NCBI RefSeq assembly: GCF_006716745.1
Contig: NZ_VFPP01000001.1
Coordinates: 930,001-994,000 of the forward strand
From: Saccharothrix saharensis
GTDB taxonomy: Bacteria; Actinomycetota; Actinomycetes; Mycobacteriales; Pseudonocardiaceae
DNA length: 64,000 bases
Direction of reading: 5' to 3'
The notes under the pieces were generated by a model, which ran no database searches, was not told the origin of the DNA, and was given only the letters and a program-made list of their open reading frames with translations. Position numbers and translations under genes: made by a program. Every line of letters begins with the position of its first letter. Position 1 is the first letter of the stretch. Below are positions 1 to 7,949 of the stretch, in pieces.

Positions 1-1
1 G

Positions 2-424
2 CTGCGGGAGCTGTGCGCGCGGCTGGACCCGGAGCGGGAGCCGGGTCGGCTGACGCTGATCGCCCGCCTCGGCGCGGACCGGGTGGCCGGTCTGCTGCCG
101 CCGCTGGTGGCGGCGGTCCGCGCGGCGGGCCACCCGGTGATCTGGCTGTGCGACCCGATGCACGGCAACACGGTCACCGACGCGCGGGGGCGCAAGACAC
201 GACTGGTCGACACGGTCGTCCGCGAGGTCGCGGGCTTCCTGGCGGCCGTGCACGACGCCGGCGGGGTGGCCGGCGGCCTGCACCTGGAGACGACGCCGGA
301 CGAGGTCGAGGAGTGCGGTTGGGACGGGTTCCCGACCGGCTCGTACGAGAGCCTCTGCGACCCCCGGCTCAATCCCGGACAGGCGCTCGCCGTGGTCGCG
401 GCGTGGCGCGCTGTCCACCACTAG
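2..424 (+). CDS. Type II 3-deoxy-7-phosphoheptulonate (DAHP) synthase, C-terminal part
   Basis: The gene enters from the left edge; about 140 C-terminal residues are present. The product condenses phosphoenolpyruvate and erythrose 4-phosphate, the first step of the shikimate pathway. The segment [10 protein letters not shown] is a hallmark of the plant-like type II enzyme, as are [16 protein letters not shown] and the C-terminal [13 protein letters not shown]. The stop lies 13 bases before a chorismatase gene. An extra type II DAHP synthase next to a chorismate-using enzyme usually serves to raise chorismate supply for a secondary product; that role is inferred here. The N-terminal half cannot be judged. 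Confidence 0.93.
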   Translation: MRELCARLDPEREPGRLTLIARLGADRVAGLLPPLVAAVRAAGHPVIWLCDPMHGNTVTDARGRKTRLVDTVVREVAGFLAAVHDAGGVAGGLHLETTPDEVEECGWDGFPTGSYESLCDPRLNPGQALAVVAAWRAVHH

Positions 425-437
425 AGGGGGAAAACCA

Positions 438-1436
438 TTGCGTGGCAACGTTATCGTGACGCCGCCGAGCACGTTCCGGTCGGCGGAGGACTTCGCCGAC
501 CTGGCGGGCGACACCGTGCTGGGCGCCGTCCGCTTCTCCACCGCGGGCGGTCCGCCGCGGTGGGAGCACGGCCTGCCGGTCCTCCCGCTGCACATGGTGC
601 GGCCGGGTGAGGCCGAGGTCGTGGAGGTCTGGCACACCGACGGCGACGTGGTGCGGACCGGAGAGCACGAGGGGCTGCTCTACGCGCACGACGGCGAGGT
701 GCTGTTCTGCGCCGGGTGGATCGGGCCGTCGGCGGACTGCGGTGAGGCGGCGCGCCAGGCGTACCTGGCGGCGTTCGAGCTGGTCGAGGGCCTGGGCTAC
801 CGCAACGTGGTCCGCATGTGGAACATGCTCGAAGGCATCACCGACCGCAGCGCGCGCGGCACCGAGGTGTACCGGGACTTCTGCGTCGGCCGGGGCAAGG
901 CGTTCGACGAGCGCGGGCACGCCATGCCGGCGTCCACGGGGATCGGCTCGCTGGGCGGCGGTGTCGCGTTCTACTTCCTGGCGCACCGGTCGCACGAGGC
1001 CGTGCACCTGGAGAACCCGTTGCAGGTGCCCGCGCACGAGTACCCGCCGCAGTACGGGCCGAGGCCGCCGAGCTTCGCGCGGGCGACGTACGTGCGGCCG
1101 GAGCAGGGCCGGGGTTCGCTGTACGTGTCGGGGACCGCGAGCATCCTCGACCACGCCACGGTCGCAGCCGGCGACGTGGCCCGCCAGGTCCAGGTGACGC
1201 TGGCCAACATCGCCGCCCTCATCGGCGCGGACAACCTCGCCCGGCACGGGATCGACGGCGGTTACCGCCTCGACGACCTGCGGGCGGTCAAGGTCTACGT
1301 CAAGCGCCCCGAGGACGTGCCGATCGTGACGCGGCTGTGCCGCGACGAGTTCTCCCGGCGCGCGGAGGTCGCGGTGTTCACCGTCGACGTCTGCCGTCCG
1401 GACCTGCTGGTGGAGATCGAAGGGATGACCCCGTGA
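438..1436 (+). CDS. Chorismatase (FkbO/Hyg5/XanB2 family)
   Basis: The 332-aa protein has the size of the chorismatase family, which removes pyruvate from chorismate. The family has a RidA-like C-terminal half, seen here from about residue 225 (YVSGTASILDH) to the end (VDVCRPDLLVEIEG). Glu328 in VEIEG would be the catalytic acid/base. As I recall the literature, Hyg5-type enzymes making 3-hydroxybenzoate carry Gly and Cys at two pocket positions where FkbO-type enzymes carry Ala and Val. Gly232 and Cys319 here fall at the matching spacing, which favours 3-hydroxybenzoate. The start TTG is preceded by AGAGGGGG. It follows the DAHP synthase by 13 bases, so they are probably co-transcribed. Confidence 0.85.
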   Translation: MRGNVIVTPPSTFRSAEDFADLAGDTVLGAVRFSTAGGPPRWEHGLPVLPLHMVRPGEAEVVEVWHTDGDVVRTGEHEGLLYAHDGEVLFCAGWIGPSADCGEAARQAYLAAFELVEGLGYRNVVRMWNMLEGITDRSARGTEVYRDFCVGRGKAFDERGHAMPASTGIGSLGGGVAFYFLAHRSHEAVHLENPLQVPAHEYPPQYGPRPPSFARATYVRPEQGRGSLYVSGTASILDHATVAAGDVARQVQVTLANIAALIGADNLARHGIDGGYRLDDLRAVKVYVKRPEDVPIVTRLCRDEFSRRAEVAVFTVDVCRPDLLVEIEGMTP

Positions 1437-1453
1437 ACCGAGAGGGACGACAG

Positions 1454-3070
1454 ATGCCGAACACGTCGGTCTTGGCCGAACCCGCCGCCGTCAAGATCCT
1501 GATGGTGACCGACAGCACGGCGAGCTTCGACCGGGCCGACTTCGGCCTGGCCACGCTCGTGGACGTGCTGGAGGCGCCGCCCGGGCCGTGGGTCCGGTTC
1601 GAGGTGACGAAGGCGCACCGCGAGGCCAACCTGCCCGCGTTGACCGCCGACCTCCCCGCGTTCCGGTTCGACGAGCACGACCTGGCCCAGTACGACCAGA
1701 TCTGGCTGTTCGGCGTGGCCCGCGCGCCGCGGCCGCCGCTGGACCAGACCGAGTTGCGGGCGTTGGCCGAGTTCATGGACGGCGGTGGCGGCGTGTTCGC
1801 CACCGGCGACCACGAGGACCTGGGCGTGTCCCTGTGCGGCGACCTGCCGCGGGTGCGCAGCATGCGCAGGTGGCACTGGCCCGAGCCCGGCCCGAACGGC
1901 GAGCCGGTCGCGCCGTCGATCGACGGTCCCGACCGCAACGACACGCTGTCGGAGGGCCACGACCCGCTGTTCCAGCTCAACGACCAGTCCGACGACATCC
2001 CCCAGGTCATCACGCCCCGGATGTACGCCACGTCGGACTCGCCGAAGTGGGCGCACCAGGCCTACCCGCACCCGCTGCTGTGCGGTCCGCGCGGCACGAT
2101 CCGCGTGCTGCCGGACCACCCGCACGAGGGCGAGTGCTACGTGCCCGACGACCTGACGAGGTCGTTCACCTTCGACGGGTACGAGATGACCGAGTACCCG
2201 GCGGGGCTCGCGCCCGAGGTCGTGGCGTGGTCCACCATCAACGCCCGGGCCGCGGCGCTGGACCCGCGCAAGGGGCGGCTGGACGCGAGCACGTTCGGCG
2301 CGATCGGCGCCTACGACGGGCACCAGGTCGGCGTGGGCCGGGTGTCGGTGGACGCCACGTGGCACCACTTCTTCAACGTCAACCTGGTCGGCGACCCGAC
2401 CGTGCCGGAGGACCCGGTCAAGAGCGTCGGGTTCGCCGCGTCGGCGTCGGGCCGGGCCGCGTACGAGGAGATCAAGGCCTACTACCGCAACATCGCGGTG
2501 TGGCTGGCCCGGCCGGCGACCCAGGAGGCGATGTGGTGGCGCGCGGTGTGGGCGACGCGCTGGCACCACCAGGTCGCGATGGACCTGCGGCCGGCGCTGA
2601 TGGGCGCACCGGAGCGGCTGGACCTGGCCGAGCTGCTGCGCATCGGCACCGACGTGCGCCAGGTGCTGACGGCCACCGTGACCAAGGCGGACACCCTGCA
2701 GTGGGCGGGCAGGTACGGCGTGGGCGCGGTCGACGCGGGCCTGTGGGAGACCGTCCGGCCGCACCTGGACCCGTGGCGACCGCGGGCCGGTGACGAGGAG
2801 GCGGGACACCTGCCGAACCTGGTGCTGTCACTGCTGCCGGAGCTGGTGCTGGACGCGGTGCTCGGCGCGGTGGTGTACGCGGTGGCCTCGGCGTTCCCGG
2901 AGCCGACCCCGGACGCCCGCGACCGGGCGGGCGCCGTCGACTGGGCGGCCACGGTGCGCCCGCACCTGGACCGGGCGCTCGACGTGGTCGCCGAACAGGT
3001 GCAGCGGACCGACGCGCGGTTGCGGTCGCTGGGGGACACGCTCGCGACCGCCCGCCGGTCCGGCGACTGA
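1454..3070 (+). CDS. Unrecognised 538-aa protein with a GATase/ThuA-like N-terminus
   Basis: I do not recognise a full family. The first ~170 residues read like a Rossmann or glutamine-amidotransferase-like fold: KILMVTDST, then DQIWLFGVAR, then a glycine-rich turn EFMDGGGGVFATGDHED resembling ThuA-type proteins. The middle is rich in Trp and His (WAHQAYPHPLLCG, DATWHHFFNVNLVGD). The last ~120 residues are helical, with one hydrophobic stretch (LVLSLLPELVLDAVLGAVVY). There is no signal peptide. The ATG at 1454 has GAGAGGGACGACAG upstream. It lies 17 bases after the chorismatase and may act on or sense its product, but nothing in the sequence proves that. Confidence 0.7.
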   Translation: MPNTSVLAEPAAVKILMVTDSTASFDRADFGLATLVDVLEAPPGPWVRFEVTKAHREANLPALTADLPAFRFDEHDLAQYDQIWLFGVARAPRPPLDQTELRALAEFMDGGGGVFATGDHEDLGVSLCGDLPRVRSMRRWHWPEPGPNGEPVAPSIDGPDRNDTLSEGHDPLFQLNDQSDDIPQVITPRMYATSDSPKWAHQAYPHPLLCGPRGTIRVLPDHPHEGECYVPDDLTRSFTFDGYEMTEYPAGLAPEVVAWSTINARAAALDPRKGRLDASTFGAIGAYDGHQVGVGRVSVDATWHHFFNVNLVGDPTVPEDPVKSVGFAASASGRAAYEEIKAYYRNIAVWLARPATQEAMWWRAVWATRWHHQVAMDLRPALMGAPERLDLAELLRIGTDVRQVLTATVTKADTLQWAGRYGVGAVDAGLWETVRPHLDPWRPRAGDEEAGHLPNLVLSLLPELVLDAVLGAVVYAVASAFPEPTPDARDRAGAVDWAATVRPHLDRALDVVAEQVQRTDARLRSLGDTLATARRSGD

Positions 3071-3109
3071 TCCCGGCCGACACGGTCGACCGACGAGGGG
3101 GGAGAAACG

Positions 3110-3613
3110 ATGAGCACGGAAACGACCGGGCCGCCGGGCACCGATCGGGCGCGGCCCGCCGAGCCGTCGCGCACGGCGTGGTCCCGCGCGGCGCGGTCCG
3201 CGGCACGCGCGGTGGACGCCGTGCTGGAGCGGAGCGTTCCGCTGCTGCGGATCGCCCTGGGCGTGGTGTTCCTGTGGTTCGGGGTGCTGAAGGTCGCCGG
3301 CACGTCACCGGTGCGCGACCTGGTCGCGGACACGGTGCCGTTCCTGCCCGCGCCCTGGCTCGTGCCCGCGGTGGGCGCGTTCGAGGTGCTGGCCGGGATG
3401 GCGCTGGTCGTGGGCGTCGCGGTGCGGCCGGTGGCGGCGCTGACGGCGCTGCACCTGCTCGGCACGTTCCTCGTGCTGGTGGTGCAGCCGGCGCTGGCGT
3501 TCCGCCACGGCAACCCGTTGCTGCTCAGCGTCACCGGTGAGTTCGTGCTGAAGAACCTGGTGCTGCTGGCCGCCGCGCTCGTGGTGGCGCGGCAGCACCA
3601 CCGACGGCGCTGA
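3110..3613 (+). CDS. DoxX-like integral membrane protein
   Basis: A 167-aa protein with about four membrane helices. After a 40-residue charged N-terminus come LLRIALGVVFLWFGVLKVAG, then two helices around AFEVLAGMALVVGVAV and ALHLLGTFLVLVVQPALAF, then a last helix LVLLAAALVVA. The pattern LG-VFLWFG-LK is typical of the DoxX/YkgB superfamily of small quinone- or redox-linked membrane proteins. The start is preceded by AGGGGGGAGAAACG, a strong ribosome site. It is the last gene of the chorismatase unit, followed by a perfect hairpin. Its molecular role is unknown. Confidence 0.8.
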   Translation: MSTETTGPPGTDRARPAEPSRTAWSRAARSAARAVDAVLERSVPLLRIALGVVFLWFGVLKVAGTSPVRDLVADTVPFLPAPWLVPAVGAFEVLAGMALVVGVAVRPVAALTALHLLGTFLVLVVQPALAFRHGNPLLLSVTGEFVLKNLVLLAAALVVARQHHRRR

Positions 3614-3629
3614 GGACGCCGTCCCGCCC

Positions 3630-3667
3630 GCCGGCCGGTCAGCTCTGAGGGGTGCTGACCGGCCGGC
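3630..3667. terminator. Bidirectional hairpin terminator
   Basis: A perfect 14-bp stem GCCGGCCGGTCAGC (3630-3643) pairs with 3654-3667 around a 10-base loop. It sits between the convergent DoxX and DUF1540 genes. It has no T tract, as is common in high-GC actinobacteria. Confidence 0.8.
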
Positions 3668-3679
3668 GGCGGTCGTACC

Positions 3680-4006
3680 TCAGGACGTGGCCGGGCTCGA
3701 CGCGTCGGTCGCCCGGGTGTAGGTCAGGCAGTTGGCGGCGTGGTCGCCCTGGCCGGGCCCGACGCGCACACCGGAGGCCGTGCACTCCAACTGGGAGTTG
3801 TGCACGCAGTCGGTGCGCGAGCACGCGCCGACCTGGGCGACGACCTTCGGCAGCCCGCCCTTGCGGGCGAGCGGGATGAACGTCCCGCAATCGGCGGCAC
3901 CGTTCGCACCGCTCACGGTGATCGCGAAAGCGTGGCAACCATCGTGGTTGTAGGAACAACCCGTGACGGTGCACTCGCTGACGGCCGGCATTTCCGTGGT
4001 GGTCAT
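3680..4006 (-). CDS. DUF1540 protein with two cysteine-rich repeats
   Basis: A 108-aa protein with two copies of the DUF1540 pattern. The first is SECTVTGCSYNHDGCHAFAI and the second reads TDCVHNSQLECTASG. Each repeat carries cysteines spaced as a possible small metal-binding unit. The ATG at 4006 was chosen over upstream in-frame starts because AGAGGAG lies 6-7 bases before it. A near-perfect IdeR/DmdR iron box lies 76 bases upstream, so expression is probably repressed when iron is plentiful. The function is unknown; the box suggests a part in iron limitation. Confidence 0.85.
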   Translation of the reverse strand: MTTTEMPAVSECTVTGCSYNHDGCHAFAITVSGANGAADCGTFIPLARKGGLPKVVAQVGACSRTDCVHNSQLECTASGVRVGPGQGDHAANCLTYTRATDASSPATS

Positions 4007-4081
4007 GACCGCTCCTCTGGGCAGCAGTTTCGCTGCCCGGGACGTTGCCACCGAACACGGCACCCCGCAACACGAAAACAA

Positions 4082-4100
4082 TGAGGCGAGCCTAACCTAA
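4082..4100 (-). promoter_or_regulatory. IdeR/DmdR/DtxR-type iron box
   Basis: The minus strand reads TTAGGTTAGGCTCGCCTCA, matching 16 of 19 positions of the actinobacterial iron-box consensus TTAGGTTAGGCTAACCTAA, with the left half exact. It lies about 76 bases upstream of the DUF1540 start, the right distance to overlap its promoter. Confidence 0.82.
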
Positions 4101-4185
4101 AAGCCGGATAGCGTTTCGGATCGATACCCGGAAATACGATTCACGGTGAGCGCGACCGACGATCGGTCACCGGTGCCGACCCGCG

Positions 4186-5046
4186 TCACGCCCGGCACCG
4201 GTCCCGGATCTCGGGCCCCGCCTCGAAGCCCGCCGACCGGTAGGTGGCGACCGCGCCGACGTTCGAACTCGGGGTGCAGACCAGCGCGCTCGACGAACCC
4301 AGCTCCCGCAGCGCGGCCGCCGCGGCCAGGGTGATCGCCCGGCCGTGACCACGACCCCGGTGAGCGGAGTGCACACCCATCGGTTCGAGCAACCCGGGCC
4401 GGCCAGGACCCGCCGACCACACCGTCACCGCCGCCACCGCCTCGCCACCGTCGTACGCGACCAGGCACCGCGCGTCGGCGTACGGCGACCCGGCCGCCAT
4501 CGCCCGCCAGGCCTGTTCGGTGAACGTCGACCGGTCGAACGACGCCCGCTGCACGGCCGCCCGCACACCCGCGCGCTCCGGACCGACCACCTCGATCCGC
4601 ACGCCCGGCTCCGCCACCGGCCCCGCCAGGTCGCGGCGCAGCGGCGTCCACGGCTCACCGGCGTGCCAGCCGCGCTCGACCAGCAGGTCCCGCACGAGCG
4701 CGCCCGTCGGCGCCTCCACCGCGACCGCGCCCGCGGGCAGCACACCGCGTTCCGGCGCGCCCACGTCCTCGGCCAACCGCCGCGCCAGCTCCTCGTCCCG
4801 CCGCACGTCCGGCGCGGTCGTCAACCGGACCAGCCCGGGACCGTCCAGCAGCCCCACGGCGAGCACCCGGCCGCCCCGGCTCCAGGTCCGCACCGCCGCG
4901 GCCGTCGCCCCCGCGCCGAACCGCCAGAACCAGCCCAGGTCACCGGGGTGCAGGTGCGGCGGCGCGCCGTCGTGCTGCCACTCCCGCAACGCGCCGACGG
5001 CCGCGCCCAACCCGTCCACACCCGGCTCGCCCGACGCAATCGCCAT
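4186..5046 (-). CDS. GNAT-family N-acetyltransferase
   Basis: A 286-aa protein read from the ATG at 5046; a GTG at 5058 is an alternative. The C-terminal half carries the acetyl-CoA pocket: VHSAHRGRGHGRAITLAAAAA fits the R-x-x-G-x-G/A loop, followed by SNVGAVATYRSAGFE, the usual last part of the GNAT fold. The N-terminal half looks like a degenerate second GNAT domain, as in tandem GNAT proteins such as MshD, but the substrate is not evident. No operon partner is seen; the 3' end is 86 bases from the iron box. Confidence 0.85.
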   Translation of the reverse strand: MAIASGEPGVDGLGAAVGALREWQHDGAPPHLHPGDLGWFWRFGAGATAAAVRTWSRGGRVLAVGLLDGPGLVRLTTAPDVRRDEELARRLAEDVGAPERGVLPAGAVAVEAPTGALVRDLLVERGWHAGEPWTPLRRDLAGPVAEPGVRIEVVGPERAGVRAAVQRASFDRSTFTEQAWRAMAAGSPYADARCLVAYDGGEAVAAVTVWSAGPGRPGLLEPMGVHSAHRGRGHGRAITLAAAAALRELGSSSALVCTPSSNVGAVATYRSAGFEAGPEIRDRCRA

Positions 5047-5095
5047 GCGCCCGATCACACACCACCGGGCGGACCGACCGCACCCGCATTTCCCC

Positions 5096-6748
5096 TCACG
5101 GCGTCACGGCGATGTTGGTCAGACCGCTCACCGCCCGCGTCACCGTGTTCGACGCGTGCACGACGTTCGGCGTACCCGCGCACTTCGACGTGGACGTGAT
5201 CCGGATGGCGTACTGCCCCACACCGCCGAGGTCGGACCGGTTGTCCCGCCACACGTTCCCGCAGCCGTTGGCGAACGACGGCGTCGTGGCCGGGTTGTGC
5301 GTCTCGTAGCCGTTGGCGAACACGCCGGGCGCGGCGAACGTGCCGGTGTTGCCCTCGACCAGGTAACCGGTCCCCTTCACGTCGACCCACGAGTCCGCCG
5401 AGTTCTGCCCCGAGATGCCGGACCCGTCGAAGGTGTTGCCCCGGATCACGCCGCCGGACGTGCCCTCCTTCACGTCGACGTGCTCCGCCGTGACGCCCGG
5501 CCCGATGCGGTTGCCCACCACCTGCACCCGGTCACCGCGATCCACACCACCGGAGTTGCCGTGGCAGTCCCAGTTCGAGGCGGCCGATCCGATGTAGACC
5601 GCCTCCCCGTACCCCGGCTGCACCAGCCCCGTGTGGCTGATCGTCGAGTCGCGCAGGACGCTGTCGGCCGACGAGCGCCGGAAGTGCACGGCCTCCTCGT
5701 CCACGTGGTGCACCCGCACCCGGTCGATCACGGTGTGGTGCGAGTTGTCCGCGACGATGCCCTTCTTCGACTCCCGCACGGTGAACCCGGCCAGGTTCCA
5801 GTGCGGCGCGTCGTGCAGCCACAACCCGTAGCCGGGGTCCCAGCCGGGCGTCGGCACCGGGCAGCCCGGCCCGGCACCCGACGGCCCGTCGTTGACCAGC
5901 ACCGCGTCCACCGGACCGGTGAGCGTGACCGGAGCCGCGGCCGTGCCCGGTCGGGTGATCGCGAACGCGCCCCGGTACACACCCGCCGCCATCCGGATGG
6001 TCTGCCCCGGCACGGCCGAGGCGAGCGCCGCTTGCAGGTGCGCCGCGGTGGAGACGTCCACGACGGACCCGCCGGCGCCGGTCGTGGCGGTCACCCCGGC
6101 GCTCGGGCCCGAGGCGTTGCCCGCCGCGTCACGCGCCCGCACGGAGAACGCGTACGCCGTGCTCGGCAGCAGACCGGCGACGGTCGCGGCGGTCGCGGAC
6201 GTCGACGCGACCACCGTCGTGCCGCGCAGCACCTCGTAGGCCGTCACACCCACGTCGTCGGTCGACGCGTCCCACGCCAACGACACCGACCCGGCCGTCA
6301 CCCCCGTCACCCGCACCCCACCCGGCACGGTGGGCGCGGACGTGTCCGGCGCGGGACCACCGCCGTCGCACGGCACGCCGTCCACCGTGCAGCCGGTCGG
6401 CAGGCCGAGACCCGTGACGGTGAACCCGAAGCTCACCGTGCCGCCGGGCCGCACGCGCCCGTTGAACCCCGCGTCGGCGAACCGGTGGCGCTGCCCGTCC
6501 CGGGTCAGCACCGAGTTCCACGCGTTGGTCACCGACGACCCCGGCGGCAGGTCGAACTCCACCACCCAGCCGCTGCTCTCCGCGTCACCGGAGTTGGTCA
6601 GCACCACCCGACCGCCGTACCCCGTGCTCCACACCGACGACTGGCTGAACGCCGCGGACAGCTCCGCCGCGGCCGCCCGCGCCGGCGACCACGCCACGCC
6701 GACCGCGCACACCACCGCGAGGCACAGCGCCGACACCCGTCTCCTCAT
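5096..6748 (-). CDS. Secreted right-handed beta-helix protein with CBM2 and FN3 domains
   Basis: A 550-aa exported protein. Its Sec signal runs MRRRVSALCLAVVCAVGVAW to an ARA cleavage site. A cellulose/chitin-binding CBM2-like domain follows (VWSTGYGGRVVLTNSG to about residue 115), then a fibronectin type III domain (about 135-225, SVSLAWDASTDDVGVTAYEV). The last ~320 residues form a parallel beta-helix with repeated units (GIVADNSHHTVIDRVRVHHV, GVIRGNTFDGSG), as in pectate lyases and related polysaccharide-acting enzymes. The ATG at 6748 puts the signal peptide at the N-terminus; the longer frame back to 6832 adds non-signal residues. It probably binds plant or fungal polysaccharide outside the cell. 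The catalytic class is not certain. Confidence 0.85.
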   Translation of the reverse strand: MRRRVSALCLAVVCAVGVAWSPARAAAAELSAAFSQSSVWSTGYGGRVVLTNSGDAESSGWVVEFDLPPGSSVTNAWNSVLTRDGQRHRFADAGFNGRVRPGGTVSFGFTVTGLGLPTGCTVDGVPCDGGGPAPDTSAPTVPGGVRVTGVTAGSVSLAWDASTDDVGVTAYEVLRGTTVVASTSATAATVAGLLPSTAYAFSVRARDAAGNASGPSAGVTATTGAGGSVVDVSTAAHLQAALASAVPGQTIRMAAGVYRGAFAITRPGTAAAPVTLTGPVDAVLVNDGPSGAGPGCPVPTPGWDPGYGLWLHDAPHWNLAGFTVRESKKGIVADNSHHTVIDRVRVHHVDEEAVHFRRSSADSVLRDSTISHTGLVQPGYGEAVYIGSAASNWDCHGNSGGVDRGDRVQVVGNRIGPGVTAEHVDVKEGTSGGVIRGNTFDGSGISGQNSADSWVDVKGTGYLVEGNTGTFAAPGVFANGYETHNPATTPSFANGCGNVWRDNRSDLGGVGQYAIRITSTSKCAGTPNVVHASNTVTRAVSGLTNIAVTP

Positions 6749-6955
6749 GCCGAACCCTTCGCCGAGGCCGGGGGTGTCGCGGCCCACCCCGGGGACGCGC
6801 TCTTTATAGGCCTCGCCCCGACAGGCGGTCAACGAATTCCCCGCAGCGGTTCACAGAGGTGAAATGGGGAACTTCCCGGGGTCCGCGCAGACTTGTCCCG
6901 TCACCTTCCACCCGTCCACGTCGTCTACCCGGTGTCGGCGAGCGGAAGGGGACCG

Positions 6956-7840
6956 ATGCACGACGAGCTGGCGGACCGGTTCGAGGCGCACCGCGCGGAC
7001 CTGCGCGCGGTCGCCCACCGGATGCTGGGCTCCGCGGCCGAGGCCGAGGACGCCGTGCAGGAGACCTGGTTGCGGCTGTGCCGGGTGGACGCCGACGAGG
7101 TCGACAACCTCGCCGCCTGGCTGCGCACCGTCGTCTCCCGCGTGTGCCTGGACGCGCTGCGCCGCCGCCGCACGCGCCGCGAGGACACCGTCGACCACGT
7201 CCCCGACACGCCCGCCGACGACGACCCCGAGTTCGAGGCGCTGCTCGCCGACTCGATCGGCCGGGCGCTCCTGGTCGTCCTCGACACCCTCACGCCCGCC
7301 GAACGGATCGCGTTCGTCCTGCACGACACGTTCGCCGTGCCGTTCGACCGGATCGCGCCGATCCTCGGCCGCAGCAGCGCCACCACCAAGAAGCTCGCCA
7401 GCCGCGCCCGGCACAAGGTCCGCGGCACCTCTCAGCTCCCGCCGGCCGAGCTGACCCGCCAGCGGCACGTCGTGGACGCGTTCCTCACCGCCGCCCGCGC
7501 CGGCGACTTCGACGCCCTGCTCACCGTGCTCGACCCCGACGTGGTCCGCCGCGCCGACCCCGCCGCCCTGCCGCCCGGCGCGGCCGTCGAGGTCCGCGGC
7601 GCGCACGCCGTCGCCACCGAGACCGTCCTGCTCACCGCGAACGCCCGGCACGCGGCACCGGCCCTCGTGGACGGACGCGTCGGCATCGTCGTCGCACCCG
7701 GCGGGCGGCTCCGGCTCGTCCTCGCCGTCACCGTCCGGGACGACCGGATCGCCGCCTACGAGGTCATCGCCGATCCCGGCCGGTTGCGCCGGCTCACCCT
7801 CTCCGTCGACTTTTATCGTGACTTGAATCAAGGGCGCTAG
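6956..7840 (+). CDS. ECF sigma factor, SigJ/ECF41-like, with SnoaL-type C-terminal domain
   Basis: A 294-aa RNA polymerase sigma factor. Region 2 is seen at FEAHRADLRAVAHRMLGSAA and AEDAVQETWLRL; region 4 at LTPAERIAFVLHDTFAVPFD followed by a helix-turn-helix. From about residue 165 it continues into a SnoaL/NTF2-like domain (VVDAFLTAARAGDFDALLTVLD), typical of ECF41/SigJ factors, in which this tail controls activity in place of an anti-sigma factor. The ATG at 6956 has GGAAGGGG upstream. No oxidoreductase or carboxymuconolactone decarboxylase gene, the usual ECF41 partner, is adjacent. It diverges from the beta-helix gene and precedes the chitinase. Confidence 0.9.
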   Translation: MHDELADRFEAHRADLRAVAHRMLGSAAEAEDAVQETWLRLCRVDADEVDNLAAWLRTVVSRVCLDALRRRRTRREDTVDHVPDTPADDDPEFEALLADSIGRALLVVLDTLTPAERIAFVLHDTFAVPFDRIAPILGRSSATTKKLASRARHKVRGTSQLPPAELTRQRHVVDAFLTAARAGDFDALLTVLDPDVVRRADPAALPPGAAVEVRGAHAVATETVLLTANARHAAPALVDGRVGIVVAPGGRLRLVLAVTVRDDRIAAYEVIADPGRLRRLTLSVDFYRDLNQGR

Positions 7841-7949
7841 TAAGGTCGGCCGCGGCTGCCAGTCCCCGCCGAGCGCCCACGCGAAACCCCGCCGCACGCA
7901 CGCGGGCGCAAAGCCACGGGCACCCGTTCCCTGCGAAAGGACCACGTCC

